Source: Pontibacter pamirensis (GTDB lineage Bacteria > Bacteroidota > Bacteroidia > Cytophagales > Hymenobacteraceae). Taken from it: a stretch of 64,000 nt of DNA. Below, piece after piece: positions 43,464-50,498 of the stretch (position 1 is its first letter; each line of letters opens with the position of its first letter). The stretch spans positions 62,001 through 126,000 of the forward strand of contig NZ_SSNI01000005.1 in assembly GCF_010015475.1 (NCBI RefSeq). The letters run 5' to 3'. The position numbers and the translations under genes are program-made. Below the pieces are notes generated by a model. That model ran no database searches, was not told where the DNA came from, and saw only the letters and a list, made by a program, of their open reading frames with translations.

Positions 43464-44724
43464 GTCGGATGCCGTTGTACTGCCAGCGCTTATCGGGGTG
43501 AAAGAAATTGCGGTAGGTTGTCCGGATGTGGCTTTCAGAAGTGGCGCAGGAGCCGCCGCGCAGCACCATCTGGTTCAGCATAAACTTGCCGTTATACTCG
43601 CCAATGGCACCGGGTGCTTTCGTAAAGCCCGGGTAGGGGTGATAGGCGCTGTAGGTCCATTCCCATACATCGCCATACAGCTGTTGCAATCCTTCAGTTG
43701 AAGGGTCCGCGGCGGTAGGCTCCAGCAGCCCGCTCTCCACGAAGTTTCCTCCTGCAGGCGGGTATACCTGCGATGCCGCCTCCCATTCGAACTCTGTGAG
43801 CAGGCGCTTTCCAGCCCAGTTAGCATAGGCGTCTGCTTCATAAAAACTCAGGTGGCACACCGGGTCATTTGAGTTCACTTTCTCCAGTCCGTGCATTGTA
43901 AAGCGATGCCATTCATCTTCCTGCTTCACCCAGTATAGCGGTGCTTCCAGGTTCTGGCTGTTCACCAGCGCAAACCCCTCATCCAGCCAATGCCTAAAAT
44001 CCTTATACCCGCCATCCTGCATAAACTCTAGGTACTCTCCATTGGTCACCAGCCTGTTCATGACTTGGAAACTTTCCAAAAGCACCTCATGCACGCCCAG
44101 TTCATTATCAAAACTAAAGCCCTCACCCTGGAAGCCGATGGTATACGTGCCACCCGGAACCTCTAAGAAAGTAGCTTTAGTTGCCTGATTATTATCTGGC
44201 TGCTGTTGCTGTGGCTTATAAACCGGCAGCAGCGGATTGGTGCTGAGGATATACTTGATGTCGGTGATGAGCAGCTCCTGGTGCTGCTGCTCATGCTGCA
44301 GGCCCAGCTGCAACAGGGGCAACAAGCCTGCTAGTTTCTCTTCATCCAGTTGCTGGAAAAGACGCTGCATGTGCTCGTCCACGTGTTGGCGGTAAGCGTA
44401 AATGTCGCGCAGTGGCGGGCGAGTGAGGGTGCTGCGCTGGTCGCGCTGCACACGGCTGCCCACGCTGTTATAGTAGGAGTTGAAGAGGTAGCTGTATTGC
44501 TTGTGAAAAAGCTTATAGCCCGGCAGGTACGGCTGCAGCAGGAACGTTTCAAAGAACCAGCTGGTATGTGCCATGTGCCATTTGGGAGGACTTACATCTA
44601 TAATGGGTTGTACCACGGTGTCTTCCGGTTCCAGCGGCTGGCAAACAGATTCAGTGCGGGCCCGAATCTGTTGGTATTGCTGTATGGTTTGTTGTGTGGC
44701 AGGTGCTGTAAAAATGGTGCTCAT
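43450..44724 (-). CDS. egtB: Ergothioneine biosynthesis sulfoxide synthase (EgtB)
   Basis: 424 residues. The N-terminal DinB-like domain supplies the iron ligands His53 (HMAHTSWFFE), His144 and His148 (HEQQHQE). The C-terminal formylglycine-generating-enzyme-like domain ends in GDVWEWTYSAYHPYPG and VLRGGSCATSESHIRTTYRNFF. EgtB joins a thiol (cysteine or gamma-glutamylcysteine) to hercynine using O2. No EgtA or EgtC glutamyl genes are in the window, so direct use of cysteine is plausible but cannot be read from sequence. It is first in the egtB-egtD operon. Confidence 0.92.
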   Translation of the reverse strand: MSTIFTAPATQQTIQQYQQIRARTESVCQPLEPEDTVVQPIIDVSPPKWHMAHTSWFFETFLLQPYLPGYKLFHKQYSYLFNSYYNSVGSRVQRDQRSTLTRPPLRDIYAYRQHVDEHMQRLFQQLDEEKLAGLLPLLQLGLQHEQQHQELLITDIKYILSTNPLLPVYKPQQQQPDNNQATKATFLEVPGGTYTIGFQGEGFSFDNELGVHEVLLESFQVMNRLVTNGEYLEFMQDGGYKDFRHWLDEGFALVNSQNLEAPLYWVKQEDEWHRFTMHGLEKVNSNDPVCHLSFYEADAYANWAGKRLLTEFEWEAASQVYPPAGGNFVESGLLEPTAADPSTEGLQQLYGDVWEWTYSAYHPYPGFTKAPGAIGEYNGKFMLNQMVLRGGSCATSESHIRTTYRNFFHPDKRWQYNGIRLAQK

Positions 44725-44984
44725 ATATTTCTGTTGGTTGGGCTTATTTTACCTCTTAAGGTAATGGCTTTAGATTTGAACAAGTGTAGAGGCCGCAGGT
44801 TTAGAAATTTCACCGTAACATAGTAAAAGTTGCCGTACTGTGAGACAGCAGCTACAGGTGCTCAGTTAAAGCGTACGAGATTAATTTAAAATAATTAGCT
44901 ACCGTATGCTTCTACTTGAATCTTCATCTACGTCAGAATTGCCGTTTATGGTTTATCTTGCCACAAAAACAACAGCAGCAACAC

Positions 44985-46043
44985 ATGAGTCTCAACCTGA
45001 GCTATACGCCCCACACCCTGCAGTTTAAGTTTGACGCCCGCACCTCGCGCGGTGCCATTTCAGAGCACAAGCTTTATTACGTGAACTTATGGCAGGAGCA
45101 TGCACCGGAAATAATAGGAGTAGGAGAATGCGCGCCGCTGGCCGGACTGAGCATCGATGACCGCCCTGACCTGGAGCAGAAGCTACAGGAGGTGATGCAA
45201 TTGGTAAATGGACAGCAGGTACAGCTGCAGGCGGAAAAGCCACTGCCGAAGGAGTTGCAACTGCAGGAGTGGCCGGCGCTGCGTTTTGCCTTGGAAACGG
45301 CGCTGCTCGATTTGCAGCACGGCGGCCGGCGCCATCTGTATAACAATGCTTTCAGCCGCGGGGAGGCCGGCATTCCCATTAACGGCCTCATCTGGATGGG
45401 CGACAGTCGCTTTATGCAGGCGCAGATAGAGAAGAAACTGAAGGAAGGCTACAGCTGCCTGAAACTTAAAATAGGTGGGTTGGATTTTGTGCAGGAACTG
45501 GAGATACTTCAAAGTATACGCGAGGTAGCTGGCGCGCAGGAGTTAACAGTGCGTGTAGATGCCAACGGTGCCTTTTCGCCGCAGGAGGCTTATAAAAAGC
45601 TGGAGCGGCTGGCTCGCTACGAGCTTCATTCCATTGAGCAGCCCATCAGGCAGGGGCAGCATGAAGCCATGGCGCAACTCTGTGCCTATACGCCTGTGCC
45701 CATTGCCTTAGATGAGGAACTGATAGGTGTGCAGCAGCCGGAGGGAAAAGTTGCTTTGCTGGAAAAAATAAACCCGCAGTACATTATTCTGAAGCCAACG
45801 CTGCTAGGCGGCCTCGCTGCCAGCGCTGAATGGATAGAGTTGGCGGAAGCACACAGCATCGGCTGGTGGATAACCTCTGCGCTAGAGTCCAACATCGGCC
45901 TCAACGCCATCAGCCAGTTCACCGCCAACTACTACATCACCATGCCGCAGGGACTGGGCACCGGACAGCTTTACCACAACAACATCCCATCAGCACTGCA
46001 GATAGAGCAGGGGCAGTTGTGGTATAGAGGGGAGGAGTTGTAA
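44985..46043 (+). CDS. menC: o-Succinylbenzoate synthase
   Basis: 352 residues from the ATG at 44985; a TTG 23 codons earlier would add an atypical tail. It is an enolase-superfamily MenC, dehydrating SHCHC to o-succinylbenzoate in menaquinone synthesis. Catalytic lysines are Lys160 and Lys162 (CLKLKIG) and Lys270 (IILKPTLLGG). Metal ligands are Asp192 (VDANGAF), Glu218 (SIEQPI) and Asp243 (ALDEEL). The GECAPLAGLS capping-domain loop is present. No other men genes are within the window, so the pathway is dispersed. A hairpin directly follows. Confidence 0.92.
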   Translation: MSLNLSYTPHTLQFKFDARTSRGAISEHKLYYVNLWQEHAPEIIGVGECAPLAGLSIDDRPDLEQKLQEVMQLVNGQQVQLQAEKPLPKELQLQEWPALRFALETALLDLQHGGRRHLYNNAFSRGEAGIPINGLIWMGDSRFMQAQIEKKLKEGYSCLKLKIGGLDFVQELEILQSIREVAGAQELTVRVDANGAFSPQEAYKKLERLARYELHSIEQPIRQGQHEAMAQLCAYTPVPIALDEELIGVQQPEGKVALLEKINPQYIILKPTLLGGLAASAEWIELAEAHSIGWWITSALESNIGLNAISQFTANYYITMPQGLGTGQLYHNNIPSALQIEQGQLWYRGEEL

Positions 46044-46046
46044 TAC

Positions 46047-46077
46047 TACTACCGCAAGTTTACAATTTGCGGTAGTA
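46047..46077 (+). terminator. Terminator of menC
   Basis: TACTACCGCAA (46047-46057) / TTGCGGTAGTA (46067-46077), perfect 11-bp stem with a 9-nt loop, 3 bp after the stop codon. No U-run follows, so it is stem-strong but tail-poor. Confidence 0.6.
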
Positions 46078-46181
46078 TAGAGAACAAAACCAAGCCATGC
46101 AAGTTGAGAACATGTTTCAAAAAAAGCTCTAAGCTGAAATCTTGAGGCAATAGGTCCAGACCAGCAAGTAAAACTTATACC

Positions 46182-46903
46182 TTACTCTGGCCTAGAAAAG
46201 ACTTTCTCATGTATAAATCTTTCGTCTGTCAGCGTGTGGAGGAAGGCAATGAGTTTTCGCTTATCTGATTCCGATTTCCGATATAGGGATTCCTAGCTGG
46301 CCACGATGCTATAACTCTGCAGCTAAAGTGGGATGATACGGCTATACCTGACATGTGATGGTCCAGCACCTCCTCCAGCGTCTGGAAACGACCGTCGTGC
46401 ATATAAGGGGCGGTTAAAGCGTGGTCGCCTGTAGTTCGTGTACAGCCTCTGCTATATCCTGGTGCAGTTCATCATGGTTTTCGATGGGGCCACGCGCCTG
46501 CTCTTCCAGGCTAAAGGTGCCGCCATCCCAGTTAAACTGGTTAAACCATAGCATGTTGGCCAGCGACATCGCGCCTCGCCGGTGCGCAATGCCGTCAATA
46601 CCTACCGCCAGCGCCTTGCCGTCGGTAAAGGCTTTGGTCTGCTGGTGGCAGTTGCCGCACGACATGGTGTTATTGCCGGAAAGTTTCTTCTCATAAAACA
46701 GGTGCCGCCCCAACTCCACGCCCTCTTCAGTTAAGGCATTGTCTGGCGGCACGGTAAAGCGCTCCGGAATATGACTCGGAATCGTCAGTTGATAGGGTGT
46801 AGGGGGCGTAAGGCTCCACTTTAGGCTCCGTTTCCTTGTCCGGAGAACAGGCAAAGGAAAGCGGGATGACTGCCAGGTAGAGTACGTTACAAAAAGCTGC
46901 CAT
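46182..46903 (-). pseudogene. Degraded di-haem cytochrome c peroxidase (MauG-type) lipoprotein
   Basis: An in-phase reading is possible only in pieces. From the ATG at 46903: a lipoprotein signal (MAAFCNVLYLAVIPLSFAC), then a frameshift near 46800. A second frame then gives PYQLTIPSHIPERF, GVELGRHLFYEKKLSGNNTMSCGNCHQ (first haem, CxxCH) and AFTDG. The sequence then jumps to a C-terminal piece DHALTAPYMHDGRFQTLEEVLDHH. After another shift comes KRKLIAFLHTLTDERF, ending at 46182. The central ~100-150 residues, including the second haem site, are missing. A working enzyme is excluded. Confidence 0.85.
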
Positions 46904-47206
46904 ACTTGATCTGCTTGCTGCTATAAGGGGAGAACGTAAATATTCATAAATCAATTGTATCGAATCAGTATTGCCTGGAACTGCAGGTCAGGGAGTGTTC
47001 CGTTACAGAACCATTGATAGCCTTGTTGTCTGTTAGCCTGATGCCTGGTTCTAATTTTAAGCGAAAGGAAGGTTATCGCAGCGATTTAGTGACAAGTCCT
47101 TTGCCTCCCAGTTCCTTAATATACAGCCTACACCATGCATTGGCAACCGAGAAAACCGGCGAAGCGTAGGGTATAACATATTCATTCACCTTATCCAGCA
47201 TAACCT
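46904..47206. other. Intergenic region with no gene seen
   Basis: Spans the upstream side of the dead peroxidase and the leader of the ferritin-like gene. No ORF of coding character, strong hairpin or clear promoter element was found. Confidence 0.4.
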
Positions 47207-47512
47207 ATGCCTACTGAACAGTACCATGAACCAGCCCACGAGTTGTCAGACAGCACCCGTACCTTTGTGCGCATGATCACCTCCGTTATTGAAGAAGCCG
47301 AAGCCATTAGTTGGTATGAGCAGCGTATATCGGTAGAGAAAGACGAAGAGGCGAAAGCCATTATGAAAAATGCGCAGAACGAGGAATTTAAGCACTTCGG
47401 TATGGACCTGGAGTTTCTGCTGCGCAAAAAGCCTGCTTGGCGTGAGATGATGCAAACCATCCTCTTTACAGAAGGTGATATTGTGGAAAGAGGGGAAGAG
47501 GCAGAAGATTAG
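47207..47512 (+). CDS. Encapsulated-ferritin-like (EncFtn) iron protein, without encapsulin
   Basis: A 101-residue two-helix protein of the encapsulated-ferritin type. The start YHEPAHELSDSTRTFVRMITSVIEEAEAISWYEQR, then NEEFKHFGMDLEFLLRKKP and ILFTEGDI, tracks Rhodospirillum EncFtn closely. With a constant offset of two, its ferroxidase residues correspond to Glu30, Glu32, Trp36, Glu60 and His63 here. Such proteins form a ring-like decamer that oxidises Fe2+ and normally hands iron to a surrounding encapsulin shell. Here the protein ends 12 residues after the second helix without a recognisable encapsulin-docking tail, and no encapsulin gene is within the window. It may act alone, or with a shell encoded elsewhere. 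Confidence 0.82.
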   Translation: MPTEQYHEPAHELSDSTRTFVRMITSVIEEAEAISWYEQRISVEKDEEAKAIMKNAQNEEFKHFGMDLEFLLRKKPAWREMMQTILFTEGDIVERGEEAED

Positions 47513-47783
47513 TCCATTATTTCTGTATAGCCAGATTCAAACAGGCAGTTACTTCTATTTCGATGACTGTAGTTGAAGTATTATGTTAAGTTATGCTTTA
47601 GTTAAAAGTAAGGCAGCGATTCGCCAGAGCAGGTAGGGTAGTGATGTCTTTGCTGGTGCGGGAGTATCCTAGCAACACAAGCTATGCTCAGACGCCTGAA
47701 CAAGCATGCAGCGGCACTTGAGTCTGAACTAAGTAGTTGCCACAGCGCAGTTAAGTTCGACATATGTAGTATAACTATCATAT

Positions 47784-48479
47784 TTACAAATACTCCCCCC
47801 GCAGCACCTGCGCCACTTTAACCATGCCGGTGCTGGCTTTCTCCTCGTAGCGGTGCAGGTTGGGGCGACGACGCATTTCAGGGAGGATAGGGTCTACTAC
47901 AAAAATGGGCACGTTGTCGGGTACAAAGTCCACGAGGCCGGCGGCTGGGTATACCACCAGCGAAGTGCCTACCACCAGAAAGATATCGGCTTGCATCGTC
48001 TCCTGCATTGCCTGCTCCATCATAGGTACCGGCTCCCCAAACCATACAATGTTAGGCCGTAATTGCGACCCGCGCGAGCACTTATCGCCTTTCTTCAGTT
48101 CCCAGCCTTTCATGGGGTATATAAGCGAGGGGTCCAGGGTGCTGCGACTTTCAAACAATTTGCCGTGCAGGTGAAGGACGTTGCTGCTGCCTGCGCGTTC
48201 ATGCAGGTTATCTACGTTCTGAGTGATAATGCGCACATCAAAATCCTTCTCCAGGTCAGCAAGCGCTTGATGGCCGGCGTTAGGTGCTACGCTATGGGCG
48301 TTTTTCCGACGCTGGTTATAAAAGTCGAGCACCAGGTCCGGGTTTTTGCGCCAGCCCTGCGGCGAGGCCACCTCCATCACATCATGCCCTTCCCAAAGCC
48401 CATTTGCATCCCGGAACGTGGCAATGCCGCTTTCGGCACTGATTCCGGCTCCTGTTAATACCACCAGTCGTTTTTTCAT
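47784..48479 (-). CDS. NAD-dependent protein deacylase (sirtuin, CobB/SIRT5-like)
   Basis: 231 residues. Sirtuin motifs are GAGISAESGIATFRD, ITQNVDNLHERAG and the catalytic His105 (VLHLHGKLF), with WFGEPVP after it. Tyr54 and Arg57 (FYNQRR) are the pair that binds the acid group in desuccinylases/demalonylases, so this one may remove succinyl as well as acetyl groups from lysine. The usual four zinc Cys are missing: only Cys134 remains in that region, a loss also typical of related short Bacteroidota sirtuins. It stands alone, divergent from umuDC. Confidence 0.9.
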   Translation of the reverse strand: MKKRLVVLTGAGISAESGIATFRDANGLWEGHDVMEVASPQGWRKNPDLVLDFYNQRRKNAHSVAPNAGHQALADLEKDFDVRIITQNVDNLHERAGSSNVLHLHGKLFESRSTLDPSLIYPMKGWELKKGDKCSRGSQLRPNIVWFGEPVPMMEQAMQETMQADIFLVVGTSLVVYPAAGLVDFVPDNVPIFVVDPILPEMRRRPNLHRYEEKASTGMVKVAQVLRGEYL

Positions 48480-48634
48480 CTTATACTACATTTGATTTAC
48501 ACTCATACCTCTATACCCTAACTATTCTGCTTGCGTTGCCTCCTGCCAGTGCTGTTCCACCCTAGGAGTTTTGCAGACATTAAGAGCTAATAATCAAACT
48601 GCTACAATGATCAGAAGAAGAATCTTTAAAATAA

Positions 48635-48673
48635 AATACTAAAATATTTAGCATAAAATATAGCTAATACTAA
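48635..48673 (+). promoter_or_regulatory. Direct repeat upstream of umuDC, possible SOS operator
   Basis: The 8-mer AATACTAA occurs at 48635-48642 and again at 48666-48673, 31 bp apart (three helical turns). It is also part of an imperfect palindrome TATTTAGC...AGCTAATA in an AT-rich leader ending 21 bp before the umuD ATG. Damage-inducible umuDC would need such a control site, but no LexA consensus is known to me for this group. Confidence 0.35.
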
Positions 48674-48694
48674 TTTAATTCGTAAAATAGCGGT

Positions 48695-49141
48695 ATGAAA
48701 GCAGAAGTTATACTCATAGACAGACCGGATGTGATGCAGTTACATGATATGACAGCGCATCGCTTAGAATTATTTTCATCGGCCGTGCAGGCGGGCTTTC
48801 CAAGCCCCGCAGCAGATTACGATGCGGAGCCGATTGACCTGAACGCGTATATCACGCAGAATCCAACGGCTACTTTTCTGGCGCGTGTGGAGGGTGACTC
48901 CATGATTGGAGCGCATATAGAGCCCGGAGACCTCGTGGTGATAGACCGTTCTCTGAAGGCGACGAGCGGGCGCATTGTACTGGCGTTTGTAGCCGGTGAG
49001 TTCACAATTAAACGTTTAATAGACAAACCCGATGGTGCTTACCTGGAGCCTGAAAACCCGAAGTACAAGAGTATTCGGATTAACCACCCGGACATGGGCC
49101 GGATTTGGGGTGTAGTAGTGGGCATCGTTAAAAAAGTGTAA
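48695..49141 (+). CDS. umuD: UmuD-like self-processing subunit of DNA polymerase V
   Basis: 148 residues of the LexA/UmuD S24 family. A RecA-stimulated self-cleavage site is expected at Ala33-Gly34 in QAGFPSPAADY, which matches the UmuD Cys-Gly site context. The nucleophile is Ser69 (EGDSMIGAHI) and the general base Lys106 (FTIKRL). The N-terminal arm is short, without a DNA-binding domain, so it is UmuD and not LexA. It is followed after 3 bp by umuC. Confidence 0.93.
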   Translation: MKAEVILIDRPDVMQLHDMTAHRLELFSSAVQAGFPSPAADYDAEPIDLNAYITQNPTATFLARVEGDSMIGAHIEPGDLVVIDRSLKATSGRIVLAFVAGEFTIKRLIDKPDGAYLEPENPKYKSIRINHPDMGRIWGVVVGIVKKV

Positions 49142-49144
49142 TGC

Positions 49145-50452
49145 ATGACAACAACTCTACGTTTCGCCCTGGTAGACTGCAACAGTTTTTATGTATCCTG
49201 TGAGCGGGTTTTTCGGCCTGAATTGGAAGATGTGCCGGTGGTGGTGCTCAGCAACAACGACGGCTGCGTGATTGCCCGGTCTGATGAGGCCAAAGCCCTT
49301 GGTATAAAAATGGGTATGCCTTACTTCCAGTTGAAAGATTTGATAAAGCGGGAGCGGGTGGAGGTGTTCAGCTCCAACTATGAACTTTACGGCGATATGT
49401 CGCGACGCGTGGTGAGTACGCTGTCGCAGTTTACCCCCAACCTGGAAATCTACTCTATCGACGAATGCTTTCTGGACCTGAGCCACCTGAAGCCGGAGGA
49501 GGTGGAGGAGTGGGGGCGCAGCGTCCGGGAGACAGTGAAGAAGTGGACCGGTATACCTGTGTCGGTGGGGGCGGCGGGAACAAAGACGTTGGCCAAGTTG
49601 GCTAACAGGCTGGCAAAAAAACGAGCGGAGGCAGGTGGCGTGCTGGCACTTCATACAGCAGCCGAAACGGAGGAGGCGCTGCGGAAAACACCTGTCGGAG
49701 ACGTGTGGGGCATCGGGCGGCAGCATGCGAAGCGGTTGCAGCAGCTGAACGTGACGACCGCCTGGGATTTGAGCAGAATGCCGGATGGCTGGGTAAAGAA
49801 AAACATGGCTGTAACCGGGCTGCGCACGCTGCTGGAACTCCGGGGGCAGCCTTGCCAGGACCTGGAGCTGGAGACGCCGGACAAGAAAAATATCTGCACC
49901 TCGCGCTCTTTTGGCAGGCCGCTCACGGAGTTGTGCGATATAGAAGAGGCGCTCTCTACACATACTGTGCGCTGCGCCACCAAGCTGCGCAGGCAGAACA
50001 GCTGCGCCAGCGGTGTCACGGTTTTTCTGATGACGAACCGCTTTGCCGTAACGGAGCATGTGTACTGTAACAGCCGCACCATACAACTGCCGCAGCCCAC
50101 CAACAGTGAACTTGAATTGCTGCCGCGCGCCATGCACCTGTTGAAAGATATGTTCCGGCCCGGCAAGCGCTATGTAAAGGTCGGTATCATCTTAAATGGC
50201 CTTGTGCCGGCATCGGAGGTGCAGCTGGATTTGTTCAGTAACCAGAACGGGGAAAAGCACAGCAAATTGATGGACACCCTGGACACCCTGCGCCAGCGTT
50301 TCGGCCATCATGCGCTGAAATATGCGGTACAGGGAAATAAAAATGAAAAAGACGTTGAAGAAGAGAAAAGAGCTCCCTGGATGCTGCAAAAGAAGTTCTT
50401 ATCCAGCCCATATACCACATCTTTAAAAGGTTTGCTGCGCATTAAAGCGTAA
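49145..50452 (+). CDS. umuC: UmuC-like translesion DNA polymerase V catalytic subunit
   Basis: 435 residues of the Y-family polymerase. Catalytic carboxylates lie in [14 protein letters not shown] and [12 protein letters not shown]. The [21 protein letters not shown] block, the IGRQHAKRL helix-hairpin-helix region and a UmuC-specific C-terminal domain (the [24 protein letters not shown] region, with a probable beta-clamp-binding LDLF) are present. With UmuD' it forms the error-prone SOS polymerase. Operon umuD-umuC with 3-bp spacing. Confidence 0.95.
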   Translation: MTTTLRFALVDCNSFYVSCERVFRPELEDVPVVVLSNNDGCVIARSDEAKALGIKMGMPYFQLKDLIKRERVEVFSSNYELYGDMSRRVVSTLSQFTPNLEIYSIDECFLDLSHLKPEEVEEWGRSVRETVKKWTGIPVSVGAAGTKTLAKLANRLAKKRAEAGGVLALHTAAETEEALRKTPVGDVWGIGRQHAKRLQQLNVTTAWDLSRMPDGWVKKNMAVTGLRTLLELRGQPCQDLELETPDKKNICTSRSFGRPLTELCDIEEALSTHTVRCATKLRRQNSCASGVTVFLMTNRFAVTEHVYCNSRTIQLPQPTNSELELLPRAMHLLKDMFRPGKRYVKVGIILNGLVPASEVQLDLFSNQNGEKHSKLMDTLDTLRQRFGHHALKYAVQGNKNEKDVEEEKRAPWMLQKKFLSSPYTTSLKGLLRIKA

Positions 50453-50482
50453 AAAGCCACTCCTGGCTGGGAGTGACTTTTT
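50451..50482. terminator. Terminator between umuC and topA
   Basis: AAAAAGCCACTCC / GGAGTGACTTTTT with one mismatch and a 6-nt loop. Flanked by A and T runs, it can end both the plus-strand umuC and the convergent topA transcripts. Confidence 0.85.
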
Positions 50483-50498
50483 ATATGGAAATGCTTTG

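Noticed and set aside
49157..50137. A 326-codon antisense frame across umuC
   Set aside because: Opposite strand of a clear Y-family polymerase; the translation is His/Arg/Gln-rich and shows no domain.
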